Assembly: GCF_964355755.1 (NCBI RefSeq)
Contig: NC_092673.1
Location: forward strand, 31,255,001-31,315,000
DNA from: Antedon mediterranea
Taxonomy: Eukaryota; Echinodermata; Crinoidea; Comatulida; Antedonidae
DNA: 60,000 nucleotides
Reading direction: 5' to 3'
Made by a program: the position numbers and the translations under genes. Position 1 is the first letter of the stretch. Each line of letters opens with the position of its first letter. Under the pieces are notes generated by a model that worked only from the letters and a program-made list of their open reading frames with translations, was not told the DNA's origin and did no database searches. This document shows positions 20,930-31,870 of the stretch, in pieces.

Positions 20930-21910
20930 ATACAGTAGTCGATCCATTGTGGATAAGTAACGATATTTAATTTGGTCCAGTATTATTAATGTTGCCTTTT
21001 ATCAGATATCACTGTATAATGTTAGTACAGTAACAATTTTAAATTTGAATTGGGCAGTTAAAGTAAAATAATGTACAATAATCAATACAGTAGTCGATCC
21101 ATTGTGGATAAGTAACGATATTTAATTTGGTCCAGTATTATTAATGTTGCCTTTTATCAGCTATCACTGTATAATGTTAGTACAGTAACAATTTTAAATT
21201 TGAATTGGGCAGTTAAAGTAAAATAATGTGCAATAATCGATACAGTAGTCGATCCATTATGGATAAGTAACGATATTTAATTTGGTCCTGACTGAGTATG
21301 TTGCAATTTATCAGATATCACTGTATAATGTTAGTACAGTAACAATTTTAAATTTGAATTGGGCAGTTAAAGTAAAATAATGTACAATAATCAATACAGT
21401 AGTCGATCCATTGTGGATAAGTAACGATATTTAATTTGGTCCAGTATTATTAATGTTGCCTTTTATCAGCTATCACTGTATAATGTTAGTACAGTAACAA
21501 TTTTAAATTTGAATTGGGCAGTTAAAGTAAAATAATGTGCAATAATCGATACAGTAGTCGATCCATTATGGATAAGTAACGATATTTAATTTGGTCCTGA
21601 CTGAGTATGTTGCATTTTATCAGATATCACTGTATAATGTTAGTACAGTAACAATTTTAAATTTGACTAGGGCAGTTATAGTAAAATAATGTGCAATAAT
21701 CAATACAGTAGTCGATCCATTGTGGATAAGTAACGATATTTAATTTGGTTCAGTATTATTAATATTAATTAATGTTGCCTTTTATCAGATATCACTGTCT
21801 AATGTTAGTACAGTAACAATTACAAATTTGACTTTGTTTCAGTTAAAGTAAAACAATGAGCAGTAATCAATACAGTAGTCGATCCATTATGGACAAGTAA
21901 CGATGTTTAA
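20930..21910 (+). repeat. Right-arm 154 bp tandem repeat of the fold-back element (7 units)
   Basis: The word agtagtcgatccatt starts at about 20934, 21089, 21244, 21398, 21553, 21707 and 21871, a period of 154-155 bp with a longer last step. Each unit also contains ggataagtaacgatatttaa and atcactgtataatgttagta. Units alternate between two sub-variants (ccagtattattaatgttgcc versus cctgactgagtatgttgca), suggesting duplication in pairs. Confidence 0.9.
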
Positions 21911-22633
21911 AATGTTGGCAGATTAAGTTATTTGTTGGTTTTTATCAGTCTAATTCACATGAAAACGGTTACTTTTTTAAAATTTAAATTGAGTTAAAAA
22001 TACAGTAATAGTGTGCAATCGATAGTCTAATCTATACCTTACCAATTCTCTAAGTGATTATGTTGAATTCGAACTATTATTTACTTTACTATTATGTTAT
22101 GTTATGTTAAAAAATGTTGCAAATTTAGATTTCGTTGCCTTTTTTCATATAGACATATCACTAAGTGTCTAGTGTGTAATTAAAACAATATTTAAATCGA
22201 GTTATAATAATAATGTACAATAATCGGTACCGGTGTCGATCATTATGAGTGTAATTATTTAGTTTATCTGAAAAATATTCTTAAATTATATTATTTTGAT
22301 CGAAATAATGATTTTGATATAATACTGATTGTTCAAAATGTTACCCTAAAATACAAATCTGCTGTTGGTTATTTTAAGTGTTTTTGTTGGTATTATTTAT
22401 TATTCCAAAATAAAGATATACCCTGTAATTATTTCAATTATAAAATAAAAGTCACTCGTTATCGTGAATGTGTGGGCATTTGAGCTGCTGTGTACCGGAT
22501 AAAGTGAAAAAAAAAACAACATTTTTTCAAAAATGATTACACACTTCATGGATAAACCCATTTTGGGCGAGTTCCTAAGAGTTTGATGTTTGATGATTTG
22601 GCACAGGAAACAACTGCTCTCTTTATTTATTGT

Positions 22634-23115
22634 CATCATGAATGTGTCACAGAGGGTGCAGTACCAGGTAGGCTGCATAGCTTTTAAAGCCATGAACAAT
22701 ATTGCCCCTCGATACATCACCCAACGATTTTCCACTGTTCCGATACACTCTATGAGGACTAGGGCTGCTTCCAGGGGAGACTTACTGGTACCCAAAGTTA
22801 AATTGGAATGTTTCCGGCGCTCTTTTATTTATTCTGCTTGTATTTTATATAATGTATTACCTTCTGTTTTGAAAGAATGTACCAATATTAACTCGTTTAA
22901 ATTTAATTTTAAAAAAACACATTTTATCGTAATTGTTTAATTGTATATAATAGTTTTAAATTTAAATGTATATAGTAGATTCGTATTAGTTAAGTATAGT
23001 TTTATATATTTTGTCATTTTTAAGAGGGCCCCTGAATATCAGCTGGCCTGCGGGTTCAGCTGGAAGGGTTACCCTCTATAAATAAAGTTGAAATAAAAAT
23101 AAAATAAATAAATAA
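22634..23115 (+). mobile_element. 5'-truncated LINE nested in the fold-back right arm
   Basis: About 480 bp absent from the left arm, flanked by a 5 bp direct repeat attgt (22629-22633 and 23116-23120). The first 307 bp are open and encode a typical non-LTR retrotransposon ORF2 C-terminus downstream of reverse transcriptase: RVQYQVGCIAFKAMNNIAPR, MRTRAASRGD, ECFRRSFIYSACILYNVLPS, with a stop near 22940. The 3' end has tataaataaagttg and an (AAAT)n-like tail. The left arm supplies the empty-site sequence, so the insertion postdates arm formation. Confidence 0.85.
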
Positions 23116-23622
23116 AATTGTTTTAGCATTCTACTGTGTATTTATTGTCAGTCCGAGTACGTATTTCTAACTCAGCTGAACGCTATTAGACGACATACGC
23201 GCCGAGTATATAGCCGAATAGGTGGAAACTGCGGACCTTTAGGGCTGCTGTCTGAGCTTATGTACAGGATAAAGTTGCTGTCATTGGTGTTTTTGTCATC
23301 CCCAATATATACTGCTGCCATTAAAAAAAGATTCAACCTTGTATCGTGCTGTTTGGCGCCCCGTACAGGATAAAGTTGCTGTCATTGGTGATGTAATCAT
23401 TAGTAGCCCACTGCGAATGATATCCAAAAAAGTTTATCCTTGTATCGCTTCACATAAATAAATGCATTTTTACCCCCCTATGTTATGATCCCCACAGGCC
23501 CTATGTACAGGCTGTGACCCGGCAGCAATGTCGAATATTGTTTCTCGCCCTAATACGCACCTAACTACATCATCAAACCTTTTGTATCTTTTCACATGAA
23601 TAAATCTTCCGGGCGCCCGGTC

Positions 23623-24305
23623 TTATAATAGCCGGTTAAGAAAAATGGGAACGTTCGTGTTGTGTGCGTTTAGAGATTTTACATTCACATCACCAATGTC
23701 CATCCAGAATTTTGAGAGGGGGAGAGGATGGTCGAAATGTAATAAGCGCTAAATTTAAAACAATCCGATCATTTTCATTGCCAGGTTCTCAATTTGGAGG
23801 TACTGTATATCCGCCTCATCATGCAGTTTTCTAAATATTAATCTATATATGTTATCTTAGACAGATTTTAAGTTTTAACTTGGATTTACTTTCGAGATTA
23901 ATTTGTACATTGACATTATTAAAAGTGAGTGATACGCCTGAATTTTCGCAATTATCATAATTATACAGATTCCGTAAATTGAAAAAAAAATGTAGCGTTA
24001 TTTGCTTTTCTTTTTCATGATTAGGCCTACGTCTCCGTTTCGATCACCCTCTACTTAATAACATGTCTCGATAACTTAAAAACTCTTATTACACGATAAA
24101 AAAGATTATAATAGGCCTACTTATACATTTCGAACTATCTCAAGTCTTCTGGCTGCTCATATAATTGCTTTATTACGAAGAAAATTATATTACATTAATT
24201 TGTGACGAAATGTGTTTTCACCAACCATAAATGTACATAACTCGATCGCCGCTAATTGGTAGACTACGCATACTGTATATATACACTATTTTTGGTACTT
24301 GTAAT
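23623..24305. other. Intergenic sequence, no genes seen
   Basis: AT-rich sequence between the fold-back element and duplication block A. It contains several taggcctac words and no exon-like frame or recognisable repeat. Confidence 0.5.
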
Positions 24306-26208
24306 GAGCCGTTGGGGCGTGTGTGAAGACAGTGAAACTTTTATTGGCGCGCTTTTCCAAAATAGACACTCAGCTACTATAGGCGGGCCTATTTTCACCT
24401 CTTACCGTGCCTATATACACCCTCTCTAAAATATCACTAAAAACATTTATATGCTCATATCCAAGAATAACAATAACATTATTTTAAATATCATTTTTAT
24501 TAAAAAGCAGAATGTAGGCCTATGTAAGGGGAAAAAATACCGGGCGTATCCTTTAAATAGAAATACAGTATAACGTTTTCGTCTGATGAATATAAATAAA
24601 AAATACACAGCATCACAATACTGAAACTGTATTGAAAATATCAATATCACATTGTTACGTGCACTGTGTTCAATGGGCTTAACTACAATAATATCTATCG
24701 ATTAAAGTTTTGCCTTAGAAAAAACAGTTCGTAAAATACATTAAACTGAAACGACTACTCACTTTGTGGGTTTTTATTACTATAGGCCTTTTGTTGTAGA
24801 TCTTTTATTTTTCTCCAACTCATGTTTTACTGACGGTTTATTTTCAAAATAAACCCAAACGGTTTTATTTTTACAAAACTCTTTTTTTTCAAATACTGTA
24901 TTTAAAATTGAATTAAATATAGAAGAGCCTACAATCTTATTTTATATGCATATAGGCCTATATGAAGAATGAAGTACATATATATTGAAGAATATAATAC
25001 TGTGTATATTAAAAGGTTTATTATTCTAATAAATTATGTATTTATTCATTATTCAAACTACACAGATGTCCCTCTCAGAGGGACTCTATGCAGGCATAGC
25101 ATTGTCACTGACAACCGAAAATAATTAAATATTGGTTAACAAAACAAACATTTCTTTAGTTACTTGATTAGAAATGTCACTAACTCGTTGAGAGCGAATA
25201 TTCTGTAGCAATTAGTAAGATGCAAGATCATTTTCTTGTAGTCATCAATATCATTGATTTTGTTGCTATATTTGTATTATAATGTATTCACTATTGATGG
25301 CTATTTGATACAGTGCCATTAAAGTATATGCTCTATTGTTCAGCATCATAAACAATAAATTTGGTGAGTGGTATTGTAATACACAGACCATTATAGAAAG
25401 ATATTGAACTGAGACATAATAGACGAGGTCTGTCTACATTTGCTTTTGAAAATGATGATAACAATTTTAAAAATCTTTGAAATGTTGGGCCAGGAACACT
25501 ATTGGATAAAAGATAACAAAGTAATACAAAATACTTAGAAAGATTGTGGTGAAATACTATGGCCGGAATTCATGGTAAACAAATTCAGCATTTGAAGTTT
25601 GAAGTTACCAAGGAAGAAAATACAATAGGTATAACAGAGATGCTTCAGTGAAGAAGTTGGTGTTTTGAGAAAACAATGTTCAGATTCAAGGACAAAAACT
25701 GGAGAAAATTAACAGTTTCAGTAACCAACCAATCTTCTTATGCTGAAGACATTTGGTCTTTGGTAGAGGACCAGTTTGTAATCTTTTTGGATGGTTTCAA
25801 TACAACCGGATATCAATACTACTTGTGATAGGCAGTATTGCAATGCTCAAAGAAGATGATGAAGATGAATAAAAAATAGGAGACGTTTTCTAAAGGAAAT
25901 TTTCAAGATATACACATTGGTGGAAAAGATGTGAAAGGACAAGGTAAGATTTCAATAACGTTTAATCCTTAAAAACGAGATAGAAACTTGTGAATGCATC
26001 CAAGAAAGTTTCACCATCAAGACTCAAATTTTGGTCATCTCTGTTTTGATTTGAACAATTATTAAAATGCAATACATTTGCAACAGTGAGAATGATAAAA
26101 TATTCAAGAATGAGAAAGTTTCAATGAAGACTCAAATCTATTAAATATATAAATTCTCAATTCGACCAGTTTACACAACTAAAAAAATGAAATGATTTGC
26201 GACAGTGA

Positions 26209-27360
26209 GAATGAAAAAATTAGCAAGAACGAGAAAATGAGCAAGAGTGAGAAAATGAGCAAGATCGAAAAAATTGAGCAAGAGTGAGAAAATGAGCAAG
26301 AACGAAAAATTGAGCAAGAGTGAGAAAATGAGCAAGAACGAGAAATGAGCACGAGCGAGAAAATGAGCACGAGCGAGAAAATGAGCACGAGCGAGAAAAT
26401 GAGCACGAGCGAGAAAATGTGCTAGAGCGAGAAAATGAGCAAGAGCGAGAAAATGAGCAAGAACGAAAAAATGAGCAAGAGCGAGAAAATGAGCAAGAAC
26501 GAAAAAAATGAGCAAGAGTGAGAAAATGAGCAAGAACGAACAAATGAGCATGAGTGAGAAAATGAGCAAGAACGAAAAAAATGAGCAAGGGCGAGAAAAT
26601 GAGCAAGAGCGAGTTAATGAGCACGAGCGAGAAAATGAGAAAGAGCGAGAAAATGAGAAAGAGTGAGAAAATGAGAAAGAGTGAGAAAATGATCAAGAGC
26701 GAAAAAAATGAGCACGAGCGAGAAAATGGGCAAGAGTGAGAAAATAAGCACGAGCGAGAAAATGAGCACGAGCGAGAAAATGAGCAAGAGTGAGAAAATG
26801 AGCAAGAGTGAGAAAATGAGCAAGAACGAAAAAATGAGCAAGAATGAGAAAATGAGCAAGAACGAAAAAAATGAGCAAGAGTGAGAAAATGAGCAAGAAC
26901 GAAAAATGAGCACGAGTGAGAAAATGAGCAAGAACGAAAAAAATGAGCAAGGGCGAGAAAATGAGCAAGAGCGAGTTAATGAGCACGAGCGAGAAAATGA
27001 GCACGAGCGGGAAAATGAGAAAGAGTGAGAAAATGAGAAAGAGTGAGAAAATGATCAAGAGCGAAAAAAATGAGCAAGAGTGAGAAAATAAGCACGAGCG
27101 AGAAAATGAGCACGAGCGAGAAAATGAGCACGAGCGAGAAAATGAGCAAGAGTGAGAAAATGAGCACGAGCGAGAAAATGAGCACGAGTGAGAAAATGAG
27201 CAAGAGCGAGAAAATGAGCAAGAGTGAGAAAATGAGCAAGAGCGAGAAAATGAGCAAGAGTGAGAAAATGAGCAAGAGTGAGAAAATGAGTGAGAGTGAG
27301 AAAAAGAGTAAGAAAATAAGTAAGAGTGAGAAAATGAGCAAGAGTGAGAAAATGAGCAAT
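26209..27360. repeat. Minisatellite A (18 bp unit, coding-phase)
   Basis: More than 60 tandem copies of gagaaaatgagcaagagt and variants (agcacgagc, agcaagaac). Because the unit is 18 bp, several frames stay open on both strands: plus strand MSKSEK repeats, minus strand leucine/phenylalanine-rich repeats. These are almost certainly a by-product of the repeat, not proteins. It sits 1.7 kb upstream of the first exon of the small gene in block A. Confidence 0.95.
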
Positions 27361-29075
27361 TATTGCCAAACTTGGAGTAAAGTGTTTGCTAGTGTGGACA
27401 AGACTTAAAGTAAAATAATAAATTTAACTACATTGAACACAAATATTTTTATTTAGAAACTACTGAAAATTAAATTCAAGTTAAAAGAAATCATTGTTTT
27501 AAAGCTCAGGTACAGGCATAAATTTTAAATATAATATTTGGTTAAATGTACATAAATCAAATATTTGTAACAGAAATCGAGACGAAAAAACATGAATTTC
27601 CCTTAATATGGTCAAATACAAAATTTTGCAAAATTCTTCCATAAAAACCAGGAAGACTTTTTTTCAGTAGTTAGGTAGTTAACCTAATGTAATAACATGT
27701 CTGGTGACTCCCTAGATGGTGAAAAAAGATGGTGGATATACGGTGGATAATTTTTGCTATAGCATGAAAAAAAAAATCTGAAGTTGAATAAAAATATCAG
27801 AAATGTAATATTCAAGTTATATTACCTATATTTAGTCATCTGATAACATTTTTTACCACACCGTTTATTTTTCATAGCTTTTTAAAATTCCCCTCTATTT
27901 ACAAAGTTTGTGTACAAAAGAATAGAGATTTTACTGTGTAATTTGAACTATCCCCCCACTGATAAGAAAGTGCTTATTTTCAAAAAGCCTGTGTAACACA
28001 AATTAAATCCCAAAAATTATGAAACATAGGGGATACTATAGATCGATAATTATTGGAATGTATGATCAATAGAAATTTTTTGCCCGCACCTGGCCTTTAA
28101 GTCTTTAATAAACTCCAATTTTGGCAATAAAAGTTTCCAAGGTTTGCTACTTTTATTTAATATAATGCTTAAACATAGATAATGGATTGTTAAATTGAAA
28201 ATAGGGTAAAATCAGATAGTTGAATGGGTAGTGAGTTGCAGGTAACACCCTTAAATGTATCCTGTAACCACCACTGCATGCAACATACAAGTTATACAGC
28301 TCTTTTATACTTAAAACAGACTTGTGGATGTAGTTGCAGTTGACCTGAAGAGAGTCACATTTACTTTCACCCATGTTTGTTTAGGCCATTAATTCTCCCC
28401 TATCAAACATCTTGCTAATATTTTACTGACTAAATATCTCATCACACTACCCTTTGTCACCAATCCTAAGCTTCTGTAGCTAAAAAATCCATTCTAAGAC
28501 ACAGATAGTAAACCATACCTCTGTTAGAAGTACTATTATATTTATGTCAACTTCATCACTGCTTACTTGATGCAATAAAGGAAATAAATAAATAAAGTAA
28601 CTAATTTACAACTACTCAATTTAGCCAGTAAAAATAAAAGTATTCCTCCCTGAACTGCTCATACATAAAGCCTGTAATAATAAAAATTAATAGAATATGT
28701 CACAGACTCACTCGTATAGGCCGGAATGATAATAACAAAACACATTGTTGTTTGTCGTCAATGTTTTTATTCTCGTCTATTACAGAGGGCTCCCTACAGT
28801 GTGACTAATTTATGAAGCTGGCGGCCTGGAACAATCGCCTTTTTTATACCACGAACTATAAAAAGGACAATATCCTACACTTAAGATCTTGGTTGATTAG
28901 TCTTAATATCAAAATAACTTTATGATCAATTTATTAGAAAATCTATAACATAATTTCTTGTTTATATGAATAAAACAATGCTTTATTGAACCTTCCAATA
29001 TGTACGGTTCATATTTCATCGCTACCGACGTTTGGTCGAAGCGACGTTAACGAAATTTATAATATCAACAAAAAA
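27361..29075. other. Upstream region of the block A gene, no genes seen
   Basis: AT-rich sequence between the minisatellite and the start codon at 29076. Much of it matches 50850-52106 in block B, so any promoter of the small gene should lie here. A GC-richer stretch (about 29020-29055, cgctaccgacgtttggtcga) precedes the ATG. No TATA box at a convincing distance was recognised. Confidence 0.4.
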
Positions 29076-31827
29076 ATGCCGCCGTAAGTATTAATCATTA
29101 ATTTGTACAATATTTTTAGTAAAAAGTAGTTAAGGATATTAAGAAATGTGTTTGTAATTGTTTTCAATAGGTTACACGTCTGATTGGCCTATTAAAACAT
29201 TATTTGGAGTGGACACACCCATGGTTGGGCTAGGCCATATAGGATGCATATCTTCCACAGTAAATACTGCTATATAGAACCCAACAGATTATAGGGCTAT
29301 TTTCCTGTTGCGCAATTCTCCACACTGTACTGACCTACCCCAACTTGAACACAAATCAAGTGATGTTTGCAAGGATCAAAACATTCTATTATCAGCCAGA
29401 ATAAAGGAAAAATAAAATGTACTTAAGAGCATACTAAGCATATGCAAAAGTTTTTTACCATGTATTTGTTATTTTGTGTTTCAGAGTAAAAACACCCGAG
29501 CAACTTACAACAGCAGTTCAGGCTACTCCTGGTAAGTTTTCAGATTGTGATACTTGTAATTACTAAATAAAAACTACAATTACAGCTGTAATGCAACACA
29601 CAACATATAAATCTAAGTTCCTGGCTGCATTATTTTTCCCAAAGTTAGGCAGAAAATATAAGGGTGCTACATTTTCATTACTTGCATGACATGTCACTAT
29701 TTCAAAAAGCTCCCTAAAAGTCCAAGAAGTAGGACTGGGCTTTGGATGTGACATGTCCATGGTTCGTTGGCCTTGAATGCCGATATTTTTTTTGGTGTGC
29801 AAGAGACTATTGAGAGGGTTAGGTATATCACTGATATAATCTCTGGCATGACATTTGGAAATGGACTTGACTAAAGTTTTGTGTTCAAATTTAGCCTCAA
29901 CTAGGGTGTGGGATTATATTCAAGCATGGGATTATACTTGAAAATATTAAATGTTAAATTTTTTTTTTTCATTCCAGATGGTGGTTGTATCAAAGTAGTG
30001 AAAGGGAATACAGCAATGTTTATATATTTGTATAAGGAGGACAGAAAGATGACGTTGCAATATCTAAAAGAGGAACATCTCATTCAGGTTTGAAGATTTT
30101 GGATAGTTTTCTATAGTGTGAATTATGTTTCTTAACTAGTTTTAGGGTGGAGGTTGCTGCTGGAGGTTTTGGTTACAATCACATGAAGTGATCAGTAATG
30201 CTAACTATGCTTAGATCAACCAAGAGAGCTTAATGAACTAGTTGTTACAGCCTACACAACAACATCGTCACATTCCTCAATATTTACCTGCAACAATTCA
30301 ACCAACAATCAAAATATGAAGCCAAGGCATTTTTCTTCAGTCCATGTTACCTACAATTGTGAAAATCGTTAAATGTTATTATTTTGTTTATCTAGATGAT
30401 GGAAGAAAACGACCGTATACTAGATGAATTGTTGAATGTGGTGAATTTGACAGACATTATTGGGCAACGGAAGATTCTGTTTTTGATTCCTAGATTGAAT
30501 GGTGAGTAAAAAACTACTACATGATTTAAACATTAAGTCATTATCATGAATCACTTCAATTTCATAATAATTTGTAAAGTTGGACTTAAGTTGACTTGGA
30601 ACTAAAAGCAATTCAACTGTATTGACATAACCTGTTCCCAGCAACAGACCTCAACTCAAACTAAGCTCAATATAATATGCAACAACAAAATTCAACACTT
30701 TGTAACCCCATTGCGTAATGTAGTATGGGTAATCAGTTTGATGTTGTCATAATTGCTCTGCATGCTCCTGTCAACTAAAATTCAAGTCATGTGCACAACC
30801 ACAACTACTTACAATCATTTCCATATCCACATAAGCAATGATTCTTTCAGCTGTTTGCAGTTGCTCGAATGTTGCTATGGCGCAACTAGTTCCTTTCAGT
30901 TAAGTCAAGTAGCTTTCAGTTCCAGGTCGACAAGCCAATCTTTATGTTCAGATTGTTCACATAAATATTGGATAATCTCTTGAATTGGCAAAGAATGATT
31001 CATCAAACAAACAATCAACAAACAAGTTTATTACATTCTTCCAGTACCTTCAATTATTCCATTGCATACATTGATGGTAACACTCTGTCCTATTGTTCAC
31101 TACTTGCTCCACATCATATCAATGGCAGTCACACCTAAAAGAAAGCATGTGATAAAAGATCAAACACTTTTCTATTTTTAATTCAGCAATGCTGCTACAT
31201 ATGTACCAAAGTTAATTGATATTTTCTGTTGTATGCTGAATTAAATATAGAATATTAAACACTGGGCAAATTAAGAACTATCAGTATCTAACTACCAAAT
31301 TTAAAGTTAATCTGTATCTAGGATGTAAATAGAAAATGGCTACACACATAAACCCCTGTGTGATCTTAAAATTGTCCTAGGTTGAGTTGCAAGAGGTATG
31401 GTAATTTAAGTTTATAAATGTAGTGCATACAGTTTCATTACATTTTAAATGTACATTGACTAACCTAAGCAATGATACACACACCAGAGTAAAAACATTC
31501 CCATTTTGATACACCATGTGTGTGAATTTATACAAATGCAGCCTACTGTATGTGGTGATGATCATTTTGACCATAATTTTCAAATGTGCAGTAGATTAAA
31601 CCCTTCCTATGACCATTGTGGACAATTTGATATCTTGTGTGTATATGTAGACGCATGCAAAAGAAAAAATTGTATACCAACAAATGTACAAACACTCTCT
31701 CTATATAGATATAAATCACTGAAACATTTATTCCTCTTTAGGTGCTGACTTTCGCAATGTTCATTTCGAAGTCTTGGCAGCAGCATCCATCATGAATATA
31801 ATTTTCAATCTGTTGGATCCAAATTAA
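29076..31827 (+). CDS. Small one-module protein of an unrecognised tandem family (gene 1)
   Basis: Five coding exons: 29076-29083, 29485-29531, 29978-30087, 30396-30501 and 31742-31827. All have GT-AG borders and consistent phases (2, 1, 0, 1), giving 118 residues. Exon 1 is only ATG CCG CC. Exon 2 encodes VKTPEQLTTAVQATP. Exons 3-4 encode the module, GGCIKVVKGNTAMFIYLY...TLQYLKEEHLIQ and ...LNVVNLTDIIGQRKILFLIP. Exon 5 adds a hydrophobic tail ending LAAASIMNIIFNLLDPN. The same exon pattern recurs in the two genes downstream, which supports the model. The module alternates predicted strands with one helix (a beta-grasp-like layout; faint resemblance to CIDE-N or DCX), but I do not recognise the family. 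No signal peptide is evident. Exon 1 is so short that the start rests on the match to the block B start. Confidence 0.72.
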
Positions 31828-31870
31828 AGCTGTTGGATCCAAATTAAAGCTATTGGATCCAAATTAAAGC
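31811..31870 (+). repeat. 20 bp triple repeat spanning the stop codon of gene 1
   Basis: Three tandem copies of a 20 bp unit (ctgttggatccaaattaaag, the later ones with cta for ctg) at 31811, 31831 and 31851. The first copy contains the last codons (LLDPN) and the TAA. Block B has a single copy, so the expansion happened in block A or was lost in B. Confidence 0.9.

Larger units (their letters stand above)
17702..23622. mobile_element. Giant fold-back (long inverted repeat) DNA transposon
   Basis: The ends match as inverted repeats (gaccgggcgctcggaagatt at 17702; reverse complement at 23603-23622 differing by one base). Homology continues inward almost without break: left arm 17702 to about 19935, right arm about 20665 to 23622. 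Shared landmarks include gctgccgggtcacagcctgt, ctttatcctgtac, the tgatcgacaccggtacc block and ccaataggggctattggatt. The arms differ in length because the right arm has more copies of a 154 bp tandem unit and a nested LINE. The ~730 bp centre carries a broken transposon gene. Architecture recalls sea urchin TU and Drosophila Foldback/Galileo elements. No clear target duplication: flanks read aatata and ttataa. Confidence 0.9.
24306..31830. repeat. Segmental duplication, block A
   Basis: Starts at gagccgttggggcgtgtgtg and remains collinear, with indels, with block B (48039-53391). Matching landmarks: cttttattggcgcgct (24339 / 48074), the minisatellite, ggtagtgagttgcagg (about 28228 / 51344), the translation start with first donor (29076 / 52107), exon 2 (29485 / 52518), cataaatattggataatctc (about 30959 / 52909) and the last exon (31742-31827 / remnant 53336-53388). 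Block A keeps about 1.25 kb with coding exons 3 and 4 that block B lacks. Confidence 0.9.

Noticed and set aside
26171-27408. Leucine/phenylalanine-rich and MSKSEK-rich frames over the 26-27 kb array
   Set aside because: Same artefact as above: an 18 bp minisatellite with open frames on both strands, no splice or family support.
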